Shown in pieces: positions 23,661-32,592 of a stretch of DNA of 64,000 nucleotides. Source of the stretch: Bacteroidaceae bacterium (GTDB taxonomy: Bacteria; Bacteroidota; Bacteroidia; Bacteroidales; Bacteroidaceae); contig JAFUYT010000011.1 of assembly GCA_017470425.1 (NCBI GenBank), positions 62,001-126,000 on the forward strand. Direction: 5' to 3'. The notes under the pieces are model-generated. The model had not been told where the DNA came from. It did no database searches and was given only the letters and a program-made list of their open reading frames with translations. A program made the translations under genes and the position numbers. The stretch's first letter is position 1. Each line of letters begins with the position of its first letter.

Positions 23661-25751
23661 TCATCCCTTGCCCGGCACCTCGTCCAGTTGCGCCATGAGC
23701 GTGAGCATCTGGTCGCGGAGCTGGGCAGCGGTGATGAAGTCGAGCTTCTTGGCGGCGTCCTGCATCTGGCGGCGCAGCTGCTCCATGCGCTTGCGCATCT
23801 GGTCGCGGGTGAGGTACTCGGCGACGGGTTCGGCGGCTGTGGAGAGGGTAGGGGTGGCGGCATCTTCGGGAAGCAGGCGCACGTTGACGCCGACGGGCTT
23901 CTCGGGCTCCACGTAGGCACGGCGGTCGCGCTCAGCGGAAGCATCCTGATGGGCAGCCACGAGGTCGGTCATGGTGCGGTCCTTGCGGATCTGGGTGGGG
24001 GTGATGCCGTGCTCTTCGTTGTAGCGGAGCTGTTTCTCGCGGCGGCGGTTCGTCTCGTCGATGGTCTGCTGCATGGAGCCGGTGATGGTGTCGCCGTACA
24101 TGATAGCCTTGCCGTGGACATTGCGGGCGGCGCGCCCTACGGTCTGCGTGAGTGAGCGGTGGCTGCGGAGGAAGCCTTCCTTGTCGGCATCGAGGATGGC
24201 CACGAGCGACACCTCGGGCAGGTCGAGGCCCTCGCGCAGGAGGTTGACACCCACGAGGACATCGAACTTCCCGGAGCGCAGATCGTCCATGATCTGCACG
24301 CGCTCCAGCGTATCTACGTCGCTGTGGATGTAGCGGGCCTGGACGCCGTTGTTCAGTAGGTATTCCGTGAGCTCCTCGGCCATGCGCTTGGTGAGGGTGG
24401 TGACGAGCGTGCGCTCGTCCTGCTCGATGCGCTGCTGGATTTCCTCCATGAGGTCATCGACCTGGTTGGCGGTGGGGCGCACCTCGATGATGGGATCGAG
24501 GAGGCCGGTGGGGCGGATGACTTGTTCCACGATGATGCCCTCGGACTGCGCCAGCTCGTAGTCGGCGGGCGTGGCGCTGACGTAGATGACCTGATGGGTG
24601 AGGGCCTCGAACTCCTCGAACTTCAGCGGGCGGTTGTCCATGGCTGCGGGCAGCCGGAAACCGTACTCCACGAGGTTCGTCTTGCGGGCACGGTCGCCGC
24701 CGTACATGGCCGAGATCTGCGGGACGCTGACATGGCTCTCGTCGATGACGAGCAGGAAGTCCTCGGGGAAGAAGTCCAGCAGGCAGTAGGGACGTGTGCC
24801 GGCGGCGCGGCCGTCGAAGTAGCGGCTGTAGTTCTCGATGCCGGAGCAGTGCCCGAGCTCGCGGATCATCTCCATGTCGTAGGTGACGCGCTCGTAGAGA
24901 CGCTTGGCTTCGAGCGGCTTGCCAATCTCCTCGAAGAACTTGACGCGCGCGGCGAGGTCGTCCTCGATCTGATGAATGGCCGCCTGCGTCTGCTCCTTGG
25001 TGGTCATGAACAGGTTGGCGGGGTAGATCTTGTAGTCCTGGAAGGTCCCTACACGTGACATCGCGATGGGATCGACTTCCTCGATGCTGTCGATCTCGTC
25101 GTCCCAGAAGGTGACGCGCAACAGGTTGTCGGAGTAGGCGAGATAGACATCGACGGTGTCGCCCTTCACGCGGTACTCGCCGCGCGAGAGGCTAACGTCG
25201 TTGCGCGTGTAGAGCGAGTCGTTGAGGCGGCGCAGGAAGGCGTTGCGGTCCAGAATCTGCCCCTTGGCGAGCTCGATGACATTGTTGTAGAAGGCGGCGG
25301 GGTTGCCCATGCCGTAGATGCAGGATACCGAGCTCACGACGATGACGTCGCGGCGCCCCGAGAGCAGGGCGGAGGTGGCGGCGAGGCGCAGCTTGTCGAT
25401 CTCGTCGTTGATGGCCAGGTCCTTCTCGATATAGGTGTCGGTGGAGGGGATGTAGGCCTCGGGCTGGTAGTAGTCGTAGTAGCTGACGTAGTATTCCACG
25501 GCGTTGTCGGGGAAGAACGCCTTCATCTCGCCGTAGAGCTGTGCCGCGAGGGTCTTGTTGTGGGAGAGGATGAGGGTGGGCTTGCCGACGTTCTGGATCA
25601 CGTTGGCGATGGTGAACGTCTTGCCGGAACCCGTCACGCCGAGGAGCGTCTGCGCCGGTACGCCGTCGAGGACGCCCTGCGTGAGCTGCTCGATGGCTTC
25701 GGGCTGGTCGCCGGTGGGCTTGTATTTGGAGGTGAGCTGGTATTGTGGCAT
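23661..25751 (-). CDS. uvrB: Excinuclease ABC subunit B
   Basis: Damage-verifying helicase of nucleotide excision repair, loaded by UvrA and partnered with UvrC. The start at 25751 (MPQYQLTSKYKPTGDQPEAI) is the family N-terminus; the frame stays open upstream but without homology. Walker A GVTGSGKTFT, the beta-hairpin region (YYVSYYDYYQPEAYIP), DESHV of motif II, QTVGRAARN of motif VI and the C-terminal UVR motif (MRKRMEQLRRQMQDAAKKL) are all present. 696 residues, normal. It converges on leuA; the DUF3089 lipoprotein gene is 41 bp upstream on the same strand. Confidence 0.96.
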   Translation of the reverse strand: MPQYQLTSKYKPTGDQPEAIEQLTQGVLDGVPAQTLLGVTGSGKTFTIANVIQNVGKPTLILSHNKTLAAQLYGEMKAFFPDNAVEYYVSYYDYYQPEAYIPSTDTYIEKDLAINDEIDKLRLAATSALLSGRRDVIVVSSVSCIYGMGNPAAFYNNVIELAKGQILDRNAFLRRLNDSLYTRNDVSLSRGEYRVKGDTVDVYLAYSDNLLRVTFWDDEIDSIEEVDPIAMSRVGTFQDYKIYPANLFMTTKEQTQAAIHQIEDDLAARVKFFEEIGKPLEAKRLYERVTYDMEMIRELGHCSGIENYSRYFDGRAAGTRPYCLLDFFPEDFLLVIDESHVSVPQISAMYGGDRARKTNLVEYGFRLPAAMDNRPLKFEEFEALTHQVIYVSATPADYELAQSEGIIVEQVIRPTGLLDPIIEVRPTANQVDDLMEEIQQRIEQDERTLVTTLTKRMAEELTEYLLNNGVQARYIHSDVDTLERVQIMDDLRSGKFDVLVGVNLLREGLDLPEVSLVAILDADKEGFLRSHRSLTQTVGRAARNVHGKAIMYGDTITGSMQQTIDETNRRREKQLRYNEEHGITPTQIRKDRTMTDLVAAHQDASAERDRRAYVEPEKPVGVNVRLLPEDAATPTLSTAAEPVAEYLTRDQMRKRMEQLRRQMQDAAKKLDFITAAQLRDQMLTLMAQLDEVPGKG

Positions 25752-25792
25752 GGGCTGCTTAGGGTAGGGGATGGAGGCTGTGCGCGCACCGG

Positions 25793-26890
25793 TCACCACC
25801 GGACATCGCGGATGCCCGTGGCGATGGACATATAGGCGGCCGTGCGGTCGGCGACGTTCTGCACGAGAGCGGGCGTGTAGAGCTGGTACTCCAGGGGGTG
25901 GTAGTTGTACTTGCCCATGATCCATGTCACGGGGCCGAAGCCGAAGTCGTTGACGCCGAAGTTCTCCACGAATAGGATGTTGTGCACGGGGTGCTTATAG
26001 ACGGTGACAGGCTGCTCCACATTCTCACCCGTCACCCACGGGATGACGGCGGGCGTGTCATCGGTGCGCCAGTTGATGGGGTTGATGCCACAGGCCACGT
26101 TGCCCTGGATGATGGGCCACATCGAAGCCTCGTCGCCGACCGACGAGAAGCAGCACGTGACGCCCACGTCCGTGGCACCCGTGGCTGGCACGAGGTTCGG
26201 CGACTCTTCCAGGTCGGCGGCCGTCACCTTGTAGCCCATCACGTAGGCCGCGACCATGCGGCTCAGCAGCGACGCGGGCAGCGCCTTCACGAGCTCCACA
26301 GCTGCCTTGCCACCCTGACTGAAGCCAGCGATGATGAAGGGACGCCCGTGGTTGTAGTGTTCCAAATAGTAGTTGAACGCGCGCTTGATGTCCTGGAAGG
26401 CGTAGGGGAAGCGCTTGGCCACCGTCTCCTCGCTGGCGAACGACTGCAATGACATCTGGCGGTAGTAGTAGGAGTAGAAGTTGGCCGTGACGCCGTAGGC
26501 CGCGGCAGCAGCCTCCAGCTCCTTGGCCTGCTCCTTGCGCTGGTTCTCGTCATAGACGTTCATGTGGCCGCAGGTGCGCCAGTTCAGGATGTAGTCCGTG
26601 ATGATGACCGTGGGGCAGGTGTAGAAGACATCCACCTGCGCATCGCCTAAGAGAGCCGGCTGGATGTACCACATATCTGCCCGGTTGTAGTCGGGCGCCT
26701 CCGGCAGGTTCACGCCCTCTAACGAGAGGGAGTCCAGCGCGAGGGTGTCCGGCAGCAGGGCGTCGGCGCTGAACATGAAGGATGATGCCTGGCGCTGCGC
26801 CTCCTCGATGGGCTCATCGGCGGCCTCACATGCCGCGAGAAGCGTCAGTGCGCCCAGCAGCAAAAGGGGGATTCGGGGGAAATGTTTCAT
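25793..26890 (-). CDS. DUF3089 lipase-like lipoprotein
   Basis: The start at 26890 gives MKHFPRIPLLLLGALTLLAAC, a lipoprotein signal with lipobox LLAAC. The mature part is an alpha/beta hydrolase of the DUF3089 family. The nucleophile elbow GFSQGG lies in FIIAGFSQGGKAAVELV, and the conserved NWRTDDTPAV segment and a His-containing C-terminal part (MGKYNYHPLEY) are visible. Expected to hydrolyse an ester or lipid at the cell envelope; substrate unknown. The gene is divergent from bamD (143 bp) and upstream of uvrB on the same strand. Confidence 0.85.
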   Translation of the reverse strand: MKHFPRIPLLLLGALTLLAACEAADEPIEEAQRQASSFMFSADALLPDTLALDSLSLEGVNLPEAPDYNRADMWYIQPALLGDAQVDVFYTCPTVIITDYILNWRTCGHMNVYDENQRKEQAKELEAAAAAYGVTANFYSYYYRQMSLQSFASEETVAKRFPYAFQDIKRAFNYYLEHYNHGRPFIIAGFSQGGKAAVELVKALPASLLSRMVAAYVMGYKVTAADLEESPNLVPATGATDVGVTCCFSSVGDEASMWPIIQGNVACGINPINWRTDDTPAVIPWVTGENVEQPVTVYKHPVHNILFVENFGVNDFGFGPVTWIMGKYNYHPLEYQLYTPALVQNVADRTAAYMSIATGIRDVRW

Positions 26891-26981
26891 GACAGATAGC
26901 TGCGTTTCCGCCGCGAAGGTACGAAAAACAGCTGAACCGAGCACTATCTTAGCACCTTTTTTATTAAAAAGTCTTTTCTCT

Positions 26982-27013
26982 TTTGGCCAAATCAACAGAA
27001 ACCCGTAACTTTG
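26982..27013 (+). promoter_or_regulatory. Promoter of bamD
   Basis: TTTG (26982-26985), a 20-bp spacer and TAACTTTG (27006-27013), 20 bp before the bamD ATG. Confidence 0.65.
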
Positions 27014-27033
27014 CAGCCGTTTAAGCGCTTTTC

Positions 27034-27879
27034 ATGAAAAGAATTCTTTCTCTCCTGCTATGCTCCTTGTTCCTCCTTGCCGGTTGTGGCGAGTACAACA
27101 AGGTTGTCAAGTATGGTGACCCCGAATATAAATATGAGCTGGCCAAGGCTCAGTACGCCCGCGGGAAATATACGCAGGCGCACGACCTGCTGAATAGCGT
27201 CGTGACCAGCTTCAAGGGCTCCTCCTACGGCGAGGAATGTCTCTACCTGATGGGCATGAGCGCCTTCAAGGGACGCGACTACGACATCGCCTCCAGCACG
27301 TTCAAGAAGTACTACCAGAGCTATCCGCGCGGCCTCTATGTGGAGGAGGCGCGCTACTACAGCGGACTCTCGCTCTACGAGAACGTCGCCGACCCGCGGC
27401 TCGATCAGACAACGACGTACCAGGCCATCGCGGAGCTGCAGAGCTTCCTCGACTACTATCCCTACACGCGGCTGAAGGAGCAGACGCAGGAGCGCATCGC
27501 ACAGCTTCAGGACCATTTGGTCGAGAAGGAGTATCGCTCGGCAAAGCTCTACTACGACTTGGGAGGCTACATCGGCAACGCCACCAGCGGCGGCTCCAAC
27601 TACGAGGCTTGCATCGTGACCGCGGAGAACGCCCTGCGCGACTACCCCTATGCCTCGGCGATGCGCCGCGAGCAGTTCATGCTCCTCATCCTGCGCTCCC
27701 GCTACTATCTGGCCCGCCAGAGCGTCGAGGAGAAGCGTCTCGACCGCTTCCGCCAGACCATCGACGAGTACTACGGCTTCGTCAACGAGTTCCCCGAGTC
27801 GCAGTACTTGAAGGAGGCCGAGGGCTATTTCAACAAGAGCAAGCGTGCGCTCAAGGGACAGGCGCTGGAGGAGGATTGA
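27034..27879 (+). CDS. bamD: Outer membrane protein assembly factor BamD
   Basis: Lipoprotein (MKRILSLLLCSLFLLAGCGEY; lipobox LAGC, Cys 18) of the beta-barrel assembly machine. The mature part is a chain of tetratricopeptide-like helices beginning YKYELAKAQYARGKYTQAHDL and containing the second repeat with Tyr-rich motifs, as in Bacteroidota BamD. 281 residues. It begins a plus-strand cluster with the omega subunit, DUF4293, periplasmic and PorT-like genes, an order often seen in Bacteroidales. It acts at the periplasmic face of the outer membrane. Confidence 0.92.
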   Translation: MKRILSLLLCSLFLLAGCGEYNKVVKYGDPEYKYELAKAQYARGKYTQAHDLLNSVVTSFKGSSYGEECLYLMGMSAFKGRDYDIASSTFKKYYQSYPRGLYVEEARYYSGLSLYENVADPRLDQTTTYQAIAELQSFLDYYPYTRLKEQTQERIAQLQDHLVEKEYRSAKLYYDLGGYIGNATSGGSNYEACIVTAENALRDYPYASAMRREQFMLLILRSRYYLARQSVEEKRLDRFRQTIDEYYGFVNEFPESQYLKEAEGYFNKSKRALKGQALEED

Positions 27880-27941
27880 GGAGTTGAGAGTTGACAGTTG
27901 AAAGTTGACAGTTGAAAGTTGATAGTTGAGAGTTGACAGTT
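27880..27941. repeat. GTTGACAGTTGAAA-type intergenic tandem repeat
   Basis: Six to seven 8-14-bp units of the GAGTTGACAGTTGAAA kind between bamD and the omega gene. Same family as 3741, 11337 and 38606. Confidence 0.8.
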
Positions 27942-27985
27942 GTATATGATAGAATCGTAAAATCGTTAAATCGTCAAATAAAGAT

Positions 27986-28324
27986 ATGGATTACAAGAAG
28001 ACCAATGCACCCACGAACACCGTGACGCAGAACATCCTGGATCTCTGCGAGGACACGGAGAACATCTACGAGAGCGTAGCCATCATCGCCAAGCGCGCCA
28101 ACCAGATCAGCGCCGACCTGAAGACGGAGCTGTCCAAGAAGCTGCAGGAGTTCGCCTCCTCCAGCGACAACCTCGACGAGGTGTTTGAGAACCGCGAGCA
28201 GATTGAGATCAGCCGCTACTACGAGAAACTCCCGAAGCCCAGCCTCATCGCCACGCAGGAGTTCCGCGAGGGCAAGATTTACTACCGCAATCCCGCCAAG
28301 GAAGCCGACGAGGACGAACTATGA
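27986..28324 (+). CDS. DNA-directed RNA polymerase subunit omega (Bacteroidota type)
   Basis: 112 residues resembling the Bacteroidota omega/Rpb6-like subunit, which helps assemble RNA polymerase. The core is ESVAIIAKRANQISADLKTEL (about residues 28-48) followed by a helical region and an acidic C-terminus (KEADEDEL). Its stop overlaps the start of the DUF4293 gene by 4 bp (ATGA), so the two are translationally coupled, a conserved arrangement in this phylum. Confidence 0.86.
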   Translation: MDYKKTNAPTNTVTQNILDLCEDTENIYESVAIIAKRANQISADLKTELSKKLQEFASSSDNLDEVFENREQIEISRYYEKLPKPSLIATQEFREGKIYYRNPAKEADEDEL

Positions 28325-28842
28325 TCCAGCGCATCCAAACGGTTTATCTGGCACTGGCAGCCCTGCTCTGCATCGCGTGCCTCTGTCTGCCCATCGGCAC
28401 GTTCACCGATGCCGCCGACGAGCCGTGTGCGACGATGTATAACCTCTGGCTCCACATCCCGGCACCCGTAGGCTCCACGCTGACGACCCTCAGCGACGGT
28501 GCTCCCGTGCTGGCGGCCGACGCTGCCGGAGAGCACGTCTTCACGCCGTGGGCGTTGTTCGCGCTCCTCGTGCTCACGGCCACGGGGCTGATTCTTGACA
28601 TCTTCCTCTATCGTCAGCGACTGGTGCAGTCGCGGCTGGCGTTGCTCGGCAGCATCCTGATTGTAGGGTGGTATGTGCTCTATGCCGCTTTCGCCTATCT
28701 GATTCCGCGTGACACCGACGCGCAGTTCCATCTGACGCCGTGGGCTGCCTTCCCCGCCCTCGCCGGCATCCTCGCCTATCTGGCGTTCCGTGCCATCCTG
28801 AAGGACGAGATGCTGGTGCGCTCGCTGGACCGCCTGCGCTGA
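28321..28842 (+). CDS. DUF4293 membrane protein
   Basis: 173 residues. The N-terminus MIQRIQTVYLALAALLC is typical of DUF4293. Four hydrophobic segments are visible (about 8-24, 78-98, 108-128 and 138-158), so it is an inner-membrane protein of unknown function found beside the omega gene across Bacteroidota. It overlaps the omega stop by 4 bp. The next gene follows after 23 bp. Confidence 0.87.
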   Translation: MIQRIQTVYLALAALLCIACLCLPIGTFTDAADEPCATMYNLWLHIPAPVGSTLTTLSDGAPVLAADAAGEHVFTPWALFALLVLTATGLILDIFLYRQRLVQSRLALLGSILIVGWYVLYAAFAYLIPRDTDAQFHLTPWAAFPALAGILAYLAFRAILKDEMLVRSLDRLR

Positions 28843-28865
28843 CGTAACCCTACATCCTCTCTCCC

Positions 28866-30014
28866 ATGATCCGACAAATCCTCACGTTCCTCTTCTGTCT
28901 GCTGCTCGTCAGCCCCCGCCTCGCCGCACAGGATGCCGCGGGGAAGAAATCGGTGCGCATGGGCGTTCTGCTCCCGCTCAAGGAGAGGACCGCACGCGGT
29001 ACGAAGATGGTGGAGTTCTACCGAGGTCTCCTCATGGCCGTTGATAGCCTCAAGCGCGACGGCGTCTCCGTAGATGTACAGGCGCTGCACGCGGGATCGT
29101 CGGCATCGGAGATGGATCAGATGCTGGCATCCCATGCGCTGAAGGATTGTGATGTCGTTTTCGGACCCCTGGATGCCGCACAGCTGCCGGCGCTCGCCGA
29201 CTACTGCTATCTCCACGACATACACCTCGTCGTGCCCTTCACCAGCCTGGCGACCCAGCTCATCGGGCATCCCCGCCACTACCTCGTGACGGCGCCCCGC
29301 AACCGCATCCAGGACGAGGCTGTCTGGTACATCCAGGATCAGTTCAGCGACTACAACATCATCCTCGTGGAGACCAACGAGTCCAACGAGGAGGGCACCG
29401 CCTTCGGTGAACGCCTGCGGGCGGCCATGAGCCAGAAGGGCATCTACGTGCGGCAACTCAACCTCGAAGCCGACGACCTCGCCTTCCTGCAAGCCTTCAA
29501 CCCGCAGCGCAAGAACCTCATCATCCCCAACTCCCCCTCGCTGAAAGCCCTCAACAACTTGACATCAAAGCTGAAGGATTTCCAGCGTGCACACAGCGAG
29601 TATGAGCTGGCGCTCTTCGGCTATCCGGCCTGGCAGACCTACACGCAGCAGCTTCTCCCGGATTTCTACCAGCTCAACACCTACGCCTACACCACCTTCT
29701 ACCGTAACCCGCTGTCGCAGCGCAACGAAGCCTTCGACCGCCAGTTCATGAACTGGTTCCATACGCCGATGAGCAACACCTTTCCGCGCTATGCGCTCAT
29801 GGGCTTCGACCTGGGTTACTTCTTCCTGCGCGGTCTCGCCATCTACGGTCGGGACCGTCTGACAGACGCCATCACGCAGGTGCCGGCACGCCCCTATCAG
29901 CATCCGTTCCACTTCGAGCAGTCGGGCGACGGCAATGGCTACGTGAACACCTTCGTGGAGCTCATCCACTACACGCCCCAGCAATCCATCGAACTCATCA
30001 CCCGTAACCGCTGA
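28866..30014 (+). CDS. Periplasmic-binding-fold (type 1) protein with signal peptide
   Basis: The signal peptide (MIRQILTFLFCLLLVSPRLAAQ) is followed by a domain resembling type-1 periplasmic binding proteins: VRMGVLLPLKERTARGTKM, CDVVFGPLDAAQLPALADY and AVWYIQDQFSDYNIILVE. No transporter genes are nearby, so it may be an envelope protein related to the LpoA/amino-acid-binding fold, and not an ABC-transporter subunit. LysM-containing relatives exist in Bacteroides, but no LysM is seen here. Its stop TGA shares a base with the ATG of the next gene. Confidence 0.72.
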   Translation: MIRQILTFLFCLLLVSPRLAAQDAAGKKSVRMGVLLPLKERTARGTKMVEFYRGLLMAVDSLKRDGVSVDVQALHAGSSASEMDQMLASHALKDCDVVFGPLDAAQLPALADYCYLHDIHLVVPFTSLATQLIGHPRHYLVTAPRNRIQDEAVWYIQDQFSDYNIILVETNESNEEGTAFGERLRAAMSQKGIYVRQLNLEADDLAFLQAFNPQRKNLIIPNSPSLKALNNLTSKLKDFQRAHSEYELALFGYPAWQTYTQQLLPDFYQLNTYAYTTFYRNPLSQRNEAFDRQFMNWFHTPMSNTFPRYALMGFDLGYFFLRGLAIYGRDRLTDAITQVPARPYQHPFHFEQSGDGNGYVNTFVELIHYTPQQSIELITRNR

Positions 30015-30781
30015 TGAAGCCCCTCCGCCTTTTCTGCCTGCTCACGCTCGCATTATTAATAAGGAACGCGCACGTGCGCGCACAAGTGGGCGAGCACCGC
30101 AACGACCTGACGGTCGGCGTCACGGGTGGTTATCTCTTGAACCGCACCTCGTTCAACCCTACCATCAAGAAAGTCTATAAGGGTGGTGAGACGTTTGGCG
30201 TGACCGTGCGCTACACCTGCGAAAAATACTTCTCGGCCATCTGCGCCATACAGGCTGAGGTGAACTACGCCAACATGGGATGGAAGGAGGACATCGACCC
30301 GGAGTACAGCACCGACACCTACTACCGCGATATGCGCTACATCCAGGTGCCCATCTTCGCGCGCCTCAGCTGGGGCCGCGAGCGCAAAGGCTTCCTCTTC
30401 GGTTTCATGATCGGTCCGCAGCTGGGCTACTGCTTCAGCGAGACGGAGCACTACAGCGACCCGTGGGCAGGCAAGCCACGACCCAACAATGTCACTGCAC
30501 AATACGGAAAAGCCGTCGAGCGCCGCTTCGAATACGGTCTCACGGGCGGTCTCTCCTTCGAGATCGGCACGCGCCATGCCGGCCGTTTCCTGCTCGAAGG
30601 CCGCTACTTCTACGGCCTCTCCGACATCTTCAACAACAGCAAGAAGGATCCCTTCGGACGTTCCGCCAACGGCGCCATCATTATCAAAGCCGGCTACCTC
30701 TTCGACATCATCCGCACGAAGGGCATCACCGAGAAGCCCCGCAAGAGCAAGAAAAACAAGAGCGCAGTCCTCAGCGAATAA
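30014..30781 (+). CDS. PorT-like outer-membrane beta-barrel protein
   Basis: 255 residues with a signal peptide (cleavage near VRAQ), then alternating hydrophobic beta strands ending aromatic (GVTGGYLLNRTSF, FGVTVRYTCEKYFSAICAIQ, GFLFGFMIGPQLGYCF), as in the PorT / outer membrane protein beta-barrel domain 2 family. PorT was first linked to gingipain secretion (type IX); many relatives have unknown roles. The tail is Lys-rich. Start overlaps the preceding stop by one base. Confidence 0.8.
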   Translation: MKPLRLFCLLTLALLIRNAHVRAQVGEHRNDLTVGVTGGYLLNRTSFNPTIKKVYKGGETFGVTVRYTCEKYFSAICAIQAEVNYANMGWKEDIDPEYSTDTYYRDMRYIQVPIFARLSWGRERKGFLFGFMIGPQLGYCFSETEHYSDPWAGKPRPNNVTAQYGKAVERRFEYGLTGGLSFEIGTRHAGRFLLEGRYFYGLSDIFNNSKKDPFGRSANGAIIIKAGYLFDIIRTKGITEKPRKSKKNKSAVLSE

Positions 30782-30796
30782 GGACAGGTGTACTAC

Positions 30797-30972
30797 CATC
30801 GGGCGGAAGGGTGGATGGTGTAGGCTGACGGTATAGAGCGTGTCGGGCGGAAGGGCAGATGGTGTTGGCTGACGGTATAGAGCGTGTCGGGCGGAAGGGC
30901 AGATGGTGTTGGTTGACGGGACAAAGCGTGTTGGCTGAAAGGGCAGATGGTGTTGGGTGGATCACCTTGGTG
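30797..30972. repeat. Four 44-bp tandem repeats
   Basis: Unit TGTCGGGCGGAAGGGCAGAT plus GGTGTTGGCTGACGGTATAGAGCG, starting at about 30797, 30841, 30885 and 30929; the last unit is the most diverged. Confidence 0.88.
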
Positions 30973-30978
30973 ATCCAC
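30957..30978. repeat. Perfect palindrome, copy 1
   Basis: GTGGATCACC-TT-GGTGATCCAC, a 10-bp stem with 2-base centre. Confidence 0.85.
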
Positions 30979-31020
30979 TTGATAGGACACGTGGTGTAGT
31001 GCAGAAGGATGCATCGTTTA

Positions 31021-31046
31021 GGGTGGATCACCAAGGTGATCCACCC
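31021..31046. repeat. Perfect palindrome, copy 2
   Basis: GGGTGGATCACC-AA-GGTGATCCACCC, a 12-bp stem, 64 bp from copy 1 and with the centre inverted (AA for TT). Confidence 0.85.
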
Positions 31047-31415
31047 AGTACGTTGTGAGGTGTGGCAGCGCAGGGCTTGACGTGTGTCCCGACGGGACAT
31101 GGGGTTGTTGCCCAAAGCTTGCAGTGTTTAGGCCGTCTCCTGCTGATATAAATTATTTTATGTTGTTATGATGTCGTTTTCACTAAATGTGGTATAACTT
31201 ATTCAGACATACGTGAATAGCTAAGTGAAAAATGCCATTTAAATGCGAAGTATGGGGCGTTTTTAAGCGAAAATAGCGTGAATTTTGCCGTTTAATGCGT
31301 GAAAATCGATGTAAAATTGTGGATTTTTTCGCATTATTTGCCCTATTTATTAGCAAAATCCATCAAATCTATAGCAAAATCATTACAAAATCATACGATG
31401 AAGATGAAAGTATCT

Positions 31416-32450
31416 TTAAAAATATTCTCTGACTGCAAACTCAAACTGGTCGATGAATATCTGCTTGAAGGCATAGAGATTGTTCTGCTCGTAGAAGATG
31501 AGCATGGCCTTTTTGTAGTCTATGGAGTCAACAGAACGGAAACTCAATGGGCAGTAGCCGTTGGCTATCAATATGGCATTGCTGGTAATTCGAGCAGTAC
31601 GTTTGTTTCCATCTGAGAAGGCTTGGATATACGACAGTAACACAAGCGTCAGAAGTGCTTTCTCGAATATGCTTTCCTTGCTGTTTATCAGGTCGCATGT
31701 GTCGTGCATGGCTTCACGAATCTGGAATTCATTGTCCAACGGATGGTAGTTGGTGCCTGTGATACCTACACGACGATGACGGATACCTCTGTCAACAGAA
31801 AGTTCCTTGGTGAGCAACTGATGAATGTCCTCAATGTGGCTCACCGTCAAGGTCTGAAGATAATCAGGATTATCGAGAATGAAGCGCAAGGCATCCTTAT
31901 GGTTGAGCAGCATCACGGCTTCCTCCTTGGTCTTTCCGTCGGCTGTCTTGCTCTCGCGAAGCAGACGCTCGGTCTCTAACAGTGAATAGGTATTGCCTTC
32001 TATCTGCGACGATTTCCAACTGAGATCGATACCCAGCCGTTCCATCTCCTTGCGATACTCGTTTTCGGTCATCTCGCTTACATGACGGCGAAACTCATCC
32101 TGTAGCTCTTGCAGATGCGCATTCTCTTCGTCAGTAAATAGATTTACGGCTGGCAGTTGTTCGCGAATAAGATTGAAGTTGAATGACGTTTGAACTTGTC
32201 TCTCGTCAACATCTTGTGCAAAATAGGTATCCAGATTGAGCGGCATCAGCAGATGAGCCTGATCAGACAGGCGATAACGTGTAGCACGGGCCTTACCCCG
32301 GGCAACAATGTCACCATGCTGGACGCCAGCCGCAATGAGACGCTTCAAGGTGGCATCGCTACCCTCGAAGGCCGTCCCCTTTGCTATTTCTTCGCGTGAA
32401 GAAAGTGGATGATAGTGCAGAAACTGCAGTATTGTTCTTGATATATCCAT
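31416..32450 (-). CDS. Fic-domain protein with Gln in place of the catalytic His
   Basis: 344 residues. An N-terminal winged-helix-like region (about 1-65: SSREEIAKGTAFEGSDATLKRLI) precedes a Fic_N-like segment containing SSQIEGN (147-153), which matches the S/TxxxE(G/N) inhibitory-helix motif, and then the Fic core. The core reads IQAFSDGNKRTAR (about 275-287) where AMP-transferases have HxFx(D/E)GN(G/K)RxxR; the His is Gln276, so ordinary AMPylation is doubtful. The rest of the anion-binding loop is intact, so a non-canonical activity or a regulatory role is possible. It stands alone in an accessory region with promoter TATCTTTG at 32474-32481. Confidence 0.85.
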   Translation of the reverse strand: MDISRTILQFLHYHPLSSREEIAKGTAFEGSDATLKRLIAAGVQHGDIVARGKARATRYRLSDQAHLLMPLNLDTYFAQDVDERQVQTSFNFNLIREQLPAVNLFTDEENAHLQELQDEFRRHVSEMTENEYRKEMERLGIDLSWKSSQIEGNTYSLLETERLLRESKTADGKTKEEAVMLLNHKDALRFILDNPDYLQTLTVSHIEDIHQLLTKELSVDRGIRHRRVGITGTNYHPLDNEFQIREAMHDTCDLINSKESIFEKALLTLVLLSYIQAFSDGNKRTARITSNAILIANGYCPLSFRSVDSIDYKKAMLIFYEQNNLYAFKQIFIDQFEFAVREYF

Positions 32451-32473
32451 TGTTTAAAACCTATAAATCGGCG

Positions 32474-32481
32474 CAAAGATA
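32474..32481 (-). promoter_or_regulatory. -7 promoter element of the Fic-like gene
   Basis: TATCTTTG on the minus strand, 23 bp upstream of the ATG at 32450. Confidence 0.5.
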
Positions 32482-32592
32482 ACGATTATTATCCAATTAT
32501 CGGCTCATTCCGAGCTTAAAGATACAAAAAGTTTACCTATTTTGAGCCGATTTAGACCAATCGTCTCACGTATTTCTGTACTCAGGAGGTGA

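Larger units (their letters stand above)
30782..31415. other. Non-coding region with tandem repeats and palindromes
   Basis: No convincing gene. The left half carries a four-unit 44-bp tandem repeat and two copies of a perfect palindrome. The right half (31141-31415) is A+T-rich with scattered GCGTGAAAA/GCGAAAA words and no clear signal. Confidence 0.7.

Noticed and set aside
28866..30014. ABC transporter substrate-binding protein for amino acids
   Set aside because: No permease or ATPase genes nearby and the neighbours are envelope genes; only the fold is claimed.
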